In this document: piece after piece, positions 8,113 through 17,778 of the stretch
How the letters are laid out: each line of letters begins with the position of its first letter
Numbering within the stretch: the stretch's first letter is position 1
From: Bacteroidales bacterium
GTDB lineage: Bacteria > Bacteroidota > Bacteroidia > Bacteroidales > UBA1402
Direction of reading: 5' to 3'
DNA length: 39,654 nt
Assembly: GCA_012718945.1 (NCBI GenBank)
Contig: JAAYBL010000114.1
Span: 1 to 39,654, forward strand
Notes under the pieces: generated by a model
Told to the model about the DNA's origin: nothing
Seen by the model: only the letters and a program-made list of their open reading frames with translations
Database searches by the model: none
Translations under genes and position numbers: made by a program

Positions 8113-9777
8113 ATGTGTGGATTTACCGCCGCTTTTGAACTCAGCCAGCAGGCTGACTTGTTAAGACCACAGGTCCTTAAGATGGTTAAACAACTGCGTC
8201 ACAGAGGCCCCGATTGGTCTGGCATTTATTGTGGCGAAAAGGCCATCCTGGCTCACGAACGACTTTCCATTGTCGATCCCATGTCAGGGAGTCAACCCCT
8301 GTATTCACCAGACGGCACGTGTGTATTGGCTGTCAACGGTGAAATATATAACCACGAATCCATCAGAGAGCAGTATGCCAACCGATACAACTTTCAAACC
8401 AAATCGGATTGCGAAGTGATACTGGCGTTATACCAGGACAAGGGTGTGGACTTTCTGGAAGACCTGAACGGCATTTTTGCCTTTGCTTTGTATGACATCA
8501 AAGCTGACCGTTACCTCATTGCGAGGGATCACATTGGCATCGTGCCGCTTTATATGGGTAAAGATAAACGAGGGCAACTATTCGTGGCTTCAGAAATGAA
8601 AGCCCTTCTTCCATGGTGCGAAGAGGTCAATACCTTTCCTCCCGGACACTTGTACGACAGCAGGGAGGGCACCTTTAAGCGTTGGTATAAAAGGGATTGG
8701 CAAGACTATGAGGCCGTCGCCAATGCGACCAGTTCGATCGTCGCCATCCGAACAGCATTGGAAGAGGCCGTAAAGCGACAATTGATGTCTGATGTACCCT
8801 ACGGGGTACTCCTGTCAGGTGGTCTGGATTCATCCATCATCGCCGCCATCGCCAAAAAATATGCGAGTCGACGCATCGAAAGCGGGGGAAAACAGGAAGC
8901 TTGGTGGCCTCAGTTGCACTCGTTTGCCGTTGGCCTGATCGGATCGCCAGATCTTGCTGCCGCCCGCAAGGTCGCGGCCCATATTGGCACCGTTCACCAT
9001 GAAATCAACTTTACCATTGAGCAAGGTATGGACGCCATCAGCGATGTCATTTACCACCTGGAAACGTATGATGTAACCACAGTGAGGGCCTCAACACCTA
9101 TGTATATTCTGGCTAGAGCCATCAAAGCCATGGGCGTTAAGATGGTGCTTTCCGGCGAAGGATCCGACGAATTATTCGGTGGTTATCTCTATTTCCACAA
9201 GGCTCCCAACCCAAGGGCACTGCACGAAGAAACGGTGCGCAAGCTTGACAAATTGCACCTCTATGATTGCCTGAGGGCCAACAAATCGCTGGCGGCCTGG
9301 GGCGTGGAAGGCAGAGTACCTTTCCTGGACAAGGTGTTCATGGATGTAGCCATGCAACAAAACCCGACCGACAAGCTCTGCCGCAACGGCAGGATGGAAA
9401 AATGGCTGTTGCGCAAAGCGTTTGAGGATGACCTGCCTGCAGAGGTAGCCTGGCGTCAAAAAGAACAATTTTCCGATGGCGTTGGCTACGGCTGGATTGA
9501 CCACCTCAAGGCGCATGCCGCCACGACCGTCAGCGATGCAGATATGGCTGCTGCCGCCGATCGTTTTCCCATAAATCCGCCCCTTTCCAAGGAAGAATAC
9601 GTCTATCGCAGCCTCTTTGCCGAACACTTCCCAACGGTAGCAGCAGCGAAGACAGTCCCATCCGTACCATCCGTGGCCTGCAGCACACCGATTGCACTGG
9701 AATGGGACGAAGCCTTTAAAAAAATGAACGACCCTTCAGGAAGGGCCGTTCAAGCAGTTCATAGTCAGGGGTACTAA
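8113..9777 (+). CDS. asnB: Asparagine synthase B (glutamine-hydrolysing)
   Basis: Starts MCGFTAAFE (catalytic Cys2); RHRGPDWSG, LLSGGLDSSIIAAIA, LSGEGSDELFGGY; start corrected from ORF start 7885. Confidence 0.95.
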   Translation: MCGFTAAFELSQQADLLRPQVLKMVKQLRHRGPDWSGIYCGEKAILAHERLSIVDPMSGSQPLYSPDGTCVLAVNGEIYNHESIREQYANRYNFQTKSDCEVILALYQDKGVDFLEDLNGIFAFALYDIKADRYLIARDHIGIVPLYMGKDKRGQLFVASEMKALLPWCEEVNTFPPGHLYDSREGTFKRWYKRDWQDYEAVANATSSIVAIRTALEEAVKRQLMSDVPYGVLLSGGLDSSIIAAIAKKYASRRIESGGKQEAWWPQLHSFAVGLIGSPDLAAARKVAAHIGTVHHEINFTIEQGMDAISDVIYHLETYDVTTVRASTPMYILARAIKAMGVKMVLSGEGSDELFGGYLYFHKAPNPRALHEETVRKLDKLHLYDCLRANKSLAAWGVEGRVPFLDKVFMDVAMQQNPTDKLCRNGRMEKWLLRKAFEDDLPAEVAWRQKEQFSDGVGYGWIDHLKAHAATTVSDADMAAAADRFPINPPLSKEEYVYRSLFAEHFPTVAAAKTVPSVPSVACSTPIALEWDEAFKKMNDPSGRAVQAVHSQGY

Positions 9778-11268
9778 TCACTTGGTGGCTGTCCATTTCC
9801 CGGGAACAGCAGGCAGTCCTTCCTTGTTGAAAAAGTTAGGCATGGCCGCTTCGTTCCAGGCAAACCGAACGGTAACGGGCCGCTTTACTTCGGGGCTGTA
9901 TACCTCCACGAGATCACCTTTAATGACAGCCGTGGCGTCATGAAAGATTCCGTCTTTGCCGGCCACTTCAAACCAGGTCAGGTTTTCATCCACACACTCG
10001 AAGGCATTGGTTTCCGGGTTGTGGCGACCAGCCGTCAACCCACTACCCATGTGTTCGAACCTCAGTGTGGCCTTGTTTTTTTTCACCGTCACACCGGTTG
10101 CCTGGGGGCCTGAATACACCACGTCTTTCTGTTCATAGGTCTTGGCCAGAGCCCACAATGCCAGGCGGCGTCCCACTTCCCATTTGTAGGAAGGGTGAAT
10201 ATCGGTCAACTTGTCAACCAGATCGGTTACGATGACCTGGCCGGTTTGAGGCAACTCCAGGCAGGCCGTTTGCAAGGCACAGAACTCAGCCATGGTCTGG
10301 GGCGTATGTGACATTTTGTCCTTCCGTTTGGTGTAGGCATAGGGGGCCACCTGAACGTAATAAAAGGGAGCATCAGCACTGTTGAAGTCTTGACGCCAGG
10401 CGTCCAGCAGTAAGCGCGTCTTTTCCACATAGCGCGCATCGTGAAACATGACATTGGATTCACCTTGATACCAGATAAAACCCCTAAGGGTATAAGGGGC
10501 TAACGGAGCTATCATACTATTGTAGTGCAATCCCGGGTCTATGTTGTCGATACGAACAGGCTTGGCCTTGGCTTCTTCAGCAAAAACAGGTGATTGTTCG
10601 TAGGCAGTGGCCGGTGTCCAACGCTCAATGCGGCTGCCTCCCCAATTGGAGCTGATCAAGCCGACGGGGACATCCAAGGCCTCCTGCAACGCTTTTCCAA
10701 AATAGTAGCCGATGGCAGAGAAAGGCGCCAAGGTACTGTCGGCACAAGGCGTCCACCCTTGAGTGGTGCAATCGGGCAAACTGTTCACCTTTTCAATACG
10801 CAACAAGCGGATGTGCGGACTACCCCCCTTTTGCAACTCTGCTTCAGACAGGTCAAGTCCCCTACCGGGGGCCGCATACTTCTTCAGGCGACGGTTCATG
10901 GGGTATTCCATATTGGATTGTCCCCCACACAACCAGACTTCACCCACCAGGATGTTGGTCAGGACCGTGTCTGCATCGTTGGTGCTGATGTGCAGATCGC
11001 GGGGAACAAAAGAGGCTTTCATGGGAGCGAGTTGTAGTTGCCAGGCACCATCTGAGCCGGCCACAGCGGTCTGTTGCTGAGCGTCAAAGGTGACCAGGAC
11101 GCGTTGTCCCGGCGTGGCTGAGCCCCAGATGGCCACAGGCTGATCGCGCTGAAAAACCATGTTTGAGGTCAAGACATTGGGCAACTTGAGCAAGGCAAGA
11201 GCAGGAACAGCAAAAAGAAAGGTCAGCAGGATGGTCATCAGGCCACCCATCATACACGTGCGTTTCAT
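9778..11268 (-). CDS. Sialate O-acetylesterase-like SGNH esterase, secreted
   Basis: Signal peptide; LTSNMVFQRDQPVAIWGSATPG, GEVWLCGGQSNMEYPM, SSNWGGSRIERWTP, WYQGESN. Confidence 0.92.
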   Translation of the reverse strand: MKRTCMMGGLMTILLTFLFAVPALALLKLPNVLTSNMVFQRDQPVAIWGSATPGQRVLVTFDAQQQTAVAGSDGAWQLQLAPMKASFVPRDLHISTNDADTVLTNILVGEVWLCGGQSNMEYPMNRRLKKYAAPGRGLDLSEAELQKGGSPHIRLLRIEKVNSLPDCTTQGWTPCADSTLAPFSAIGYYFGKALQEALDVPVGLISSNWGGSRIERWTPATAYEQSPVFAEEAKAKPVRIDNIDPGLHYNSMIAPLAPYTLRGFIWYQGESNVMFHDARYVEKTRLLLDAWRQDFNSADAPFYYVQVAPYAYTKRKDKMSHTPQTMAEFCALQTACLELPQTGQVIVTDLVDKLTDIHPSYKWEVGRRLALWALAKTYEQKDVVYSGPQATGVTVKKNKATLRFEHMGSGLTAGRHNPETNAFECVDENLTWFEVAGKDGIFHDATAVIKGDLVEVYSPEVKRPVTVRFAWNEAAMPNFFNKEGLPAVPGKWTATK

Positions 11269-11291
11269 GTTTATCTGATTTGTTAAACGGA

Positions 11292-11594
11292 TTAAACCTC
11301 GTAGTCAATGACCATCCGTTGGGAGGTAACAGCCTGAATAAACGTTTTTACAGCTTCGTGTTCAGGATGCACCTGATAGACAGCCAAGGCCTCCAGGTCG
11401 GCAAATTCGCTGTACAAGGCCACATCAGCACTGGCCGGGCTTTGCAACAGATCAAGACCCACTTCAAGATGAATCAACTCGGGAATACGACCATTCAAGG
11501 CTTCAAGCCTCGATTTAATCTCCAATGCGTTGGCCTGGCTGTCCTTATCCAAGGCCGTGGGCTTCAATTTCCAAAAAACAAGGTGTTTAATCAT
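11292..11594 (-). CDS. Dabb family (stress-responsive alpha/beta barrel) protein
   Basis: MIKHLVFWKLK...DVALYSEFADLEALAVYQVHPEH, typical Dabb. Confidence 0.88.
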   Translation of the reverse strand: MIKHLVFWKLKPTALDKDSQANALEIKSRLEALNGRIPELIHLEVGLDLLQSPASADVALYSEFADLEALAVYQVHPEHEAVKTFIQAVTSQRMVIDYEV

Positions 11595-11616
11595 ATACTA
11601 TCTACTTTTCGTTCAC

Positions 11617-11624
11617 CAAAGGTA
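11617..11624 (-). promoter_or_regulatory. Putative -7 box (TACCTTTG) for Dabb-esterase operon
   Basis: Reverse complement of CAAAGGTA, 22 bp upstream of ATG 11594. Confidence 0.5.
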
Positions 11625-11685
11625 AGGAATCCGATGGTCCCCTCGAACACCCTCACCTATTTTCGTACGTTTCTCCTATTTTTTG

Positions 11686-11693
11686 TACTTTTG
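11686..11693 (+). promoter_or_regulatory. Putative -7 box (TACTTTTG) for MscS gene
   Basis: TACTTTTG 23 bp upstream of ATG 11717. Confidence 0.5.
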
Positions 11694-11716
11694 AACTCCC
11701 ATCAAATCCGATTATT

Positions 11717-12640
11717 ATGATTGATACAACCACACTATCTGCCGACTCAACCAATTTACTGTCAACACTTTCCGAAATCGACGCCACCTCAGTGAATGAT
11801 TTTTGGCAAAACATCCTCCACTGGTTTCTGACCAGCGGTATCAGAATAGTCCTGATTATTGCCGTTGCCTGGTTACTAAAAATGCTTTCCAAGCGAATAG
11901 TGAACAGACTGACCCATGCGGCTTCCAAATCAAACCGCATCAGCCTCAACGAAGGCGAAGCCAAGCGGATGGGCACCATCGCCCGCCTTTTCAATTGGAC
12001 CTTCAGCACCGTGATTGTCCTTATTGCCACCATGATGGTGCTCGTTGAGTTCAAGGTAAACATCGCTCCCATCCTGACCGGTGCCGGTATCATGGGTGTC
12101 GCCATCGGTTTTGGTGGCCAATACCTTGTACGCGACATCATCACCGGCTTCTTCATCATCTTCGAAAACCAATACCGCATCGGCGATGTCGTCAACATCG
12201 GAGGCCTCAGCGGCAGTGTGGAAGACATTACCCTGCGCGTCACGACCTTGAGGGATGCGGACGGCACAGTCCACCACATTCCACACGGCGAGATCAAAAC
12301 TGTTTCCAATTCAAGCAAGGAATATTCCAAGATCAACCTCAACATCGGCGTTTCCTACACAGCCGACCTGAACCAGGTAAAGGAGGTGATCAACCAGGTT
12401 GGGGCTACTCTAGCCGCCGAAAAATACTGGAAAGACCTTATCATAGAGGCTCCCGCTTTCCTACGGGTTGATTCACTCGATGATTCGTCCGTTGCCCTTA
12501 AAGTGGTCGGCGTCACCAAGCCATCCAAGCAATGGGAAGTAACGGGTGAATTGAGAAAACGCCTCAAGGAGGCCTTCGACGCCAACGGTATTGAAATTCC
12601 TTTCCCTCAACACGTTGTTTATTCCGCTCCGACCAAATGA
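11717..12640 (+). CDS. MscS family small-conductance mechanosensitive channel
   Basis: GAGIMGVAIGFGGQYLVRDIITGFFIIFENQYRIGDVVNIGGLSGSVEDITLRVTTLRDADG. Confidence 0.95.
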   Translation: MIDTTTLSADSTNLLSTLSEIDATSVNDFWQNILHWFLTSGIRIVLIIAVAWLLKMLSKRIVNRLTHAASKSNRISLNEGEAKRMGTIARLFNWTFSTVIVLIATMMVLVEFKVNIAPILTGAGIMGVAIGFGGQYLVRDIITGFFIIFENQYRIGDVVNIGGLSGSVEDITLRVTTLRDADGTVHHIPHGEIKTVSNSSKEYSKINLNIGVSYTADLNQVKEVINQVGATLAAEKYWKDLIIEAPAFLRVDSLDDSSVALKVVGVTKPSKQWEVTGELRKRLKEAFDANGIEIPFPQHVVYSAPTK

Positions 12641-13113
12641 AGACAAGCATGACCAGCCTGGAACGGTGCGACTTTTCACAGGCTCCGCACAGACAAGCCT
12701 TTTGCTCGTTGCTGAGGCATTACATGGAAGACCCTATGGGGGATTACACGCCTCATACGGAGGCCCAGGAAAAACAGTTGATTGATGACCTTGCCGCCCA
12801 CCCCACAGCCGCCGTTTACCTGATGAAGTTGGATGGCGTTTACGTCGGATTGGCCACCACCTTTATGAATTATTCCACCTTCAAACGTCAACCTTACTTG
12901 TACTTACACGATGTGGTGATTCACCATGCCGTACGGGGAAAAGGGCTGGGAAAAAAAATGGTCAGCGGATTGATAGACATAGCCAGGGCCGCTGGTTGTT
13001 GCAAAGTCAGTCTTGAAGTGAGGTCAGACAACCCCGCTGCACAGAAAGCGTACAAAGCATTGGGTTTCGACACCTGCGATCCCGCCATGTTGTATTGGGA
13101 AAAGAGTTTGTGA
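12637..13113 (+). CDS. GNAT family N-acetyltransferase
   Basis: LYLHDVVIHHAVRGKGLGKKMVSGLIDIARAAGCCKVSLEVRSDNPAAQKAYKALGF; ATGA overlap with MscS. Confidence 0.92.
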   Translation: MKTSMTSLERCDFSQAPHRQAFCSLLRHYMEDPMGDYTPHTEAQEKQLIDDLAAHPTAAVYLMKLDGVYVGLATTFMNYSTFKRQPYLYLHDVVIHHAVRGKGLGKKMVSGLIDIARAAGCCKVSLEVRSDNPAAQKAYKALGFDTCDPAMLYWEKSL

Positions 13114-13148
13114 CGCCTCAGGCAACTTCAATCAGTGCGATTGCCTTT

Positions 13149-14303
13149 TCAGCGCTGACCGGAGGGTGTCCTTTCAATACCCAGTGAGGAGCAAATAGCC
13201 TTTGCCGTACGATCAGCAGCCCCCGGCTCGCCAAGCAGCGACTGGACGGTCGCATAACCATCGAGCATGGCCGATCTTTCCGGTGTGTCTGTCAACAGCG
13301 GTTTTAGGGCTGCGGTGAGGTTTTCTACCTTCAGCCGCCCTCCCATCAATTCAGGAACAATGGCTTTGCCTGCAATCAGATTGACCAACGAAAAGAAAGG
13401 CACTTTCATAAAATGGTCAAACGCCCAGTTGGCCGCCTCCCCGCCTTTCACAGCGTAGCAAACCACTTGGGGCACTCCAAACAAGGCCGTTTCCAACGTG
13501 GCCGTACCTGAGGTGACCATGGCTACGTGCGCAGTCTTCAACAAATCGTACGTCGCATTGAAAACCAAGGGCGTTGATGCCGGTAAAAACGGGCTGTACA
13601 CTTCAGGGTTGACTCCTGGCGCTCCAGCCACCACGACTTGAAAATCCGGACATGTGGCAGCCACTGTCATCATAACGCTCAGATTGCTGCGGATCTCCGC
13701 CAGCCGGCTGCCAGGCAACAAGGCCAGAATAGGTCGATCATCCAACCCATATTGATGCCTGAAAACCTCAGCATCACTTGCCACCGCCTTAAAGGCAGCC
13801 ACACTGTCTACAGAGGGATTTCCCACATACAAGGCTTTGTACGCATGTTTTTCAAAGAAGGCAGGCTCAAACGGAAAGATTACATACAGCGCATCAATGT
13901 GACGCCTGAAGGCACGGATCCGATACGTTTTCCAGGCCCATAATTTGGGAGCGATGTAAAAATGTATAGGCAGGTTCGGACGATGGCGCTTGATATACGC
14001 CGCCACCCGCAGGTTGAAACTGGCGTAATCAACCAGGATGAGCACGTCGGGTTCCCAGTCCAGGATGGCTTTCTTACAGCCATTCATGATGCTCATGAGG
14101 CTGCGGGCATGCATGACCACAGCAATAATACCCATATACGCCATGTTCCTGTAGTGGGTGATGGGTTCCCCACCATGTTCAGCCATGCGGTCACCACCCA
14201 AGAATTTAAACTGGGCATCAGGATCCTTTCGTTTGATGACCGCCATCAGATTGGCAGCGTGCAAATCACCGGAAGCCTCACCGGCAACCAAAAAGTATTT
14301 CAT
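13149..14303 (-). CDS. lpxB: Lipid-A-disaccharide synthase
   Basis: MKYFLVAGEASGDLHAANLM...FLGGDRMAEHGGE...LLPGSRLAEIR...VTSGTATLETALFGVPQVV. Confidence 0.95.
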   Translation of the reverse strand: MKYFLVAGEASGDLHAANLMAVIKRKDPDAQFKFLGGDRMAEHGGEPITHYRNMAYMGIIAVVMHARSLMSIMNGCKKAILDWEPDVLILVDYASFNLRVAAYIKRHRPNLPIHFYIAPKLWAWKTYRIRAFRRHIDALYVIFPFEPAFFEKHAYKALYVGNPSVDSVAAFKAVASDAEVFRHQYGLDDRPILALLPGSRLAEIRSNLSVMMTVAATCPDFQVVVAGAPGVNPEVYSPFLPASTPLVFNATYDLLKTAHVAMVTSGTATLETALFGVPQVVCYAVKGGEAANWAFDHFMKVPFFSLVNLIAGKAIVPELMGGRLKVENLTAALKPLLTDTPERSAMLDGYATVQSLLGEPGAADRTAKAICSSLGIERTPSGQR

Positions 14304-14337
14304 AACCAGTATGGTTAGCGTTTATCAGCGTATAACA

Positions 14338-15114
14338 TCAAGGGCGTTCAAGGCCCCAGTCTTGCATCTTTATCATCAAGGCATAATCGGTCATATCAAT
14401 GTTTGACGGCACCACCGCAACAAAGCCCTCCTTCATGGCACGCATGTCGGTGTCTGCCGCCTCTGGCTCGTCGTTGCAAAAATTACCGGTCAACCAAAAA
14501 TAATGATCACCCCTGGGATGTTTACGCTCATCGAATTCTTCCACCCAACGTCCTCTGGCTTGTCGACACAACCGCAAACCCTTAAGGTCGGGTGTACAAG
14601 GAATGTTCACATTCAGGCAACAGCCTCTGGGCAACCCTTTGGCGAGCACCTGCTCGGCCAGGAGCCTAATCCAGGGACGAGAGGGCTCGAAATTTGCCTG
14701 CCAGTCGTGATCGTCCAACGACAGACCTACAGCAGGAATATCGTTGATACAGGCCTCAATAACCGCGCCCAATGTTCCGGAATAATGGATGGCCACTGAG
14801 GCGTTGGTTCCGTGGTTGATGCCGGAGAATACCGCATCGGGCTTCCGATCTTTGAATAAATGATTCAACGCCAGCTTCACACAATCCACCGGCGTGCCGT
14901 TGGTCTTGTAGATGGTCAATCCTGGCTCTTCAGATACCAGGCGCATGCGCAACGGAACGGTCACCGTAATGGCGGCCGACATACCGGATCGTCCCGTATC
15001 GGGGGCACAGACCACCAGGTCAGCCAAAGGTCTTAGCACATCAATCAAAAAGGCGATACCTGGCGCCGAAAAACCATCGTCGTTGGATATCAAAATCAAG
15101 GGTCGTTGCGTCAT
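14338..15114 (-). CDS. surE: 5'/3'-nucleotidase SurE
   Basis: PLILISNDDGFSAPGI...APDTGRSGMSAAIT...VFSGINHGTNASVAIHYSGTLGAVIEA; start at ATG 15114, downstream of a -7 box. Confidence 0.95.
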   Translation of the reverse strand: MTQRPLILISNDDGFSAPGIAFLIDVLRPLADLVVCAPDTGRSGMSAAITVTVPLRMRLVSEEPGLTIYKTNGTPVDCVKLALNHLFKDRKPDAVFSGINHGTNASVAIHYSGTLGAVIEACINDIPAVGLSLDDHDWQANFEPSRPWIRLLAEQVLAKGLPRGCCLNVNIPCTPDLKGLRLCRQARGRWVEEFDERKHPRGDHYFWLTGNFCNDEPEAADTDMRAMKEGFVAVVPSNIDMTDYALMIKMQDWGLERP

Positions 15115-15136
15115 ATGAGGGAGCGTTAGAAGTACA

Positions 15137-15144
15137 CAAAGGTA
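15137..15144 (-). promoter_or_regulatory. Putative -7 box (TACCTTTG) for surE-lpxB
   Basis: Reverse complement of CAAAGGTA, 22 bp upstream of ATG 15114. Confidence 0.5.
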
Positions 15145-15290
15145 ACAAATTGCCTCCATTTTACAACGTTACCGCCGTATGGTCAACCACCCACTCCATC
15201 GTCAACACCCAGACCAAGTTATTAACAAACTATATGACTCGGTGTTGACAACAGGCCTTGTTATGGCTGCACGCAATCCGAAAAAATACC

Positions 15291-15298
15291 TATCTTTG
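15291..15298 (+). promoter_or_regulatory. Putative -7 box (TATCTTTG) for parA operon
   Basis: TATCTTTG upstream of ATG 15354. Confidence 0.5.
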
Positions 15299-15353
15299 CG
15301 CATTGTTTTACCGACCGATCCAGCAGGACGGTCTTTCACAAGCAACTGACCTT

Positions 15354-16121
15354 ATGGGAAAAATAATCGCAATTGCCAATCAAAAGGGCGGCGTGGGAAA
15401 AACCACCACCTCTATCAACCTGGCGGCCTCCTTAGCCGTTCAGGAAAAACGCGTCCTGATTGTCGATGCCGACCCTCAAGCCAACTCTTCCTCCGGCCTG
15501 GGCATTGATGTGAAAACCCTTGAAAGCACTATCTACGAGTGCCTCATCAATCAGGAAGCGGCTGAAAAAGCCATCCTCCCCACGGAACTTGAAAACCTGA
15601 GCATCCTGCCTTCCCACATCGACCTGGTGGGAGCGGAATTGGAAATGATCAATCTCAGCGACAGGGAACGCATCATGCGCCGCTTGCTGGATCCCCTTCG
15701 CAACCAATTCGACTATATACTGATCGACTGCTCACCCTCTCTTGGTCTTATCACGGTCAATGCACTGACTGCCGCCGATTCCGTCATCATACCCGTTCAA
15801 TGCGAGTATTTTGCACTCGAAGGCATCAGCAAGTTATTGAACACCATTAAGATCATCAAGTCCAAGCTCAACCCAACCCTGGAAATAGAAGGCTTCCTAC
15901 TGACCATGTTCGATGCCAGGCTGCGACACGCCCGCCAGGTAGCCGATGAGGTCAGGCGTCATTTCCAGGATCTGGTATTCAAGACGTATATACAACGTAA
16001 TGTGAAGCTGAGCGAAGCCCCCAGCTTCGGGACCCCCGTTTTGCTGTTCGACGCCGATTCGAAAGGCTCGGTCGATTACATGCAACTCGCCCTGGAAATC
16101 ATCCGGAAAAACAAGCATTGA
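15354..16121 (+). CDS. parA: Chromosome-partitioning ATPase ParA/Soj
   Basis: MGKIIAIANQKGGVGKTTTSINLAASLA, deviant Walker A; followed by parB; start corrected from 15258. Confidence 0.95.
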   Translation: MGKIIAIANQKGGVGKTTTSINLAASLAVQEKRVLIVDADPQANSSSGLGIDVKTLESTIYECLINQEAAEKAILPTELENLSILPSHIDLVGAELEMINLSDRERIMRRLLDPLRNQFDYILIDCSPSLGLITVNALTAADSVIIPVQCEYFALEGISKLLNTIKIIKSKLNPTLEIEGFLLTMFDARLRHARQVADEVRRHFQDLVFKTYIQRNVKLSEAPSFGTPVLLFDADSKGSVDYMQLALEIIRKNKH

Positions 16122-16159
16122 ACCCTGGCACGTGGTGACTAACGTGCTCTTTCTAGCCT

Positions 16160-17038
16160 ATGGTACGCAAAAACTCGTTGGGAAGAGGGCTTGACGCCTT
16201 GCTCAGCACCGAAGCAATCCGCACGGAGGGCTCCTCCTCCATCAACGAAGTGGATTTATCCCTGATTGTCCCCAATCCGGACCAACCCCGCCGTGAATTT
16301 GACGAAGAAGCGTTGGCCGAATTAGCCACTTCTATCCGCACGATAGGGTTAATCCAACCCATTTCCTTACGCATGATGCCCGATGGTCACTATCAGATCA
16401 TCGCGGGCGAACGCCGTTACAGGGCCGCCAAGCTGGCCGGCATCGCCACCCTGCCTGCCTATATCAAAACAGCCGAGGACGACCTGGTCATGGAAATGGC
16501 CTTGATCGAGAACATCCAACGGGAAGACTTGAACGCCATAGAAATAGCCCTGGCCTTCCAGAAGCTATTGGAGATCTATCAGCTTACCCAGGAAAAACTC
16601 AGCGATCGACTGGGGAAAAAGCGGGCCACCATCGCCAATTACCTACGCCTTTTAAAGCTGCCGGCAGAAATTCAGCTGGGTCTTAAAAACCATAAGATAG
16701 ACATGGGGCACGCCAAGGCCCTTATGAGCCTGAATGATCCGGCCAAGCAGATAGATTTGTACGAAGATCTCCTCACCAACGGCTACTCGGTTCGTAAGAT
16801 GGAAGAATTGGTCAAAGCCGAAATGGAACCTGCCCAGGAAGCAAAAAGCGTCCCCCAAAAGGCCCCATCGAAGACCCCGGAAGAATTTATGCTGCTCCAG
16901 CAACTCTTGTCCGACCAACTGAGCACCAATGTCAAGTTTGTCATTGGCAAAAAGGGCAAGGGCAGCATCACCATCCCTTTCAACTCCGAAGCTCAGCTCG
17001 AAGACCTATTGGCTCGTTTTGACAAATTGATGCATTGA
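16160..17038 (+). CDS. parB: Chromosome-partitioning protein ParB/Spo0J
   Basis: NSLGRGLDALLS...PNPDQPRREFDEEALAELATSI...GERRYRAAKLAG...ALIENIQREDLN. Confidence 0.95.
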   Translation: MVRKNSLGRGLDALLSTEAIRTEGSSSINEVDLSLIVPNPDQPRREFDEEALAELATSIRTIGLIQPISLRMMPDGHYQIIAGERRYRAAKLAGIATLPAYIKTAEDDLVMEMALIENIQREDLNAIEIALAFQKLLEIYQLTQEKLSDRLGKKRATIANYLRLLKLPAEIQLGLKNHKIDMGHAKALMSLNDPAKQIDLYEDLLTNGYSVRKMEELVKAEMEPAQEAKSVPQKAPSKTPEEFMLLQQLLSDQLSTNVKFVIGKKGKGSITIPFNSEAQLEDLLARFDKLMH

Positions 17039-17766
17039 TTTTGAGACGTCCTGTCTATTCATACCGGTTTATCTGCGGACTGATCATCAGTCTTCTAACG
17101 TTGACAGGGCCCTTGACACCAAGTGTCCGAGCAGAAGTCACGGACAGCCTTAGCCTGATTGAGGGCCAGCCCCAACAAGTCATCCAGACGGAGGTGCCGC
17201 CCCGGCAAGTCGTCCAGACCGAGGAGCTTCCCCAGCAGGTTATCCAGGCCGACTCCGTGTTCACCGCTCTCCCTGACAGCATGGTGTATAAACCCAATCC
17301 CACAAAGGCTATTTGGTATTCAGCCCTCTTTCCGGGTTTGGGTCAATTGTACAACAAGCGCTATTGGAAATTGCCTGTTGTGGCAGCCGGCGTGGTGGGC
17401 ATCTCCTATGCTATCGGTTGGAACAGCAAATACTATGTAGCCTACACCAATGCGTACAGGGACATCTCAGACACCAATCCTCAAACAACCAGCTACCTAG
17501 ACTTACTACCCCCTGGCACCACTACTTTTAACACGGGCCAGCTGACCACTATTTTGAAAAACAGGCAGCAAAAATACAGGCGATCCCGTGATTTAAGTTA
17601 CATCGGCGCTGTAGGTTTGTATATAATTTGTATCTTGGACGCGTATGTTGACGCCGAACTGTACGACTTCGACATCAGCCCAGACCTGTCACTGAGCCCC
17701 CTACCAACGCCACAAGGATACGGAGGAGCCAGGGCTGTTGAATTAAGTCTTTCGTTTCGTTTTTAA
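17035..17766 (+). CDS. DUF5683 family membrane protein with N-terminal Pro/Gln repeats
   Basis: Signal peptide-like N-terminus; KAIWYSALFPGLGQLYNKRYWKLPVVAAGVVG; follows parAB as in other Bacteroidetes. No ATG near the 5' end (TTG 17035 or 17041). Confidence 0.8.
   Translation: MILRRPVYSYRFICGLIISLLTLTGPLTPSVRAEVTDSLSLIEGQPQQVIQTEVPPRQVVQTEELPQQVIQADSVFTALPDSMVYKPNPTKAIWYSALFPGLGQLYNKRYWKLPVVAAGVVGISYAIGWNSKYYVAYTNAYRDISDTNPQTTSYLDLLPPGTTTFNTGQLTTILKNRQQKYRRSRDLSYIGAVGLYIICILDAYVDAELYDFDISPDLSLSPLPTPQGYGGARAVELSLSFRF
17169..17258 (+). repeat. Three imperfect 30-bp (10-aa) in-frame tandem repeats
   Basis: PQQVIQTEVP / PRQVVQTEEL / PQQVIQADSV. Confidence 0.85.
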
Positions 17767-17778
17767 ATCCGTTACCTC

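Noticed and set aside
9172-9627. 151-aa minus-strand ORF inside asnB
   Set aside because: Antisense shadow of asnB with no independent support
11653-12345. 230-aa minus-strand ORF opposite MscS
   Set aside because: Low-complexity M/R/T-rich antisense frame of a conserved channel gene
15181-17040. parS-like palindromes near parAB (e.g. GGCACGTGGTGAC at about 16127)
   Set aside because: Only the CACGTG core matches; the flanks do not fit TGTTTCACGTGAAACA, and CACGTG occurs elsewhere by chance (18762, 20433, 23525, 32207)
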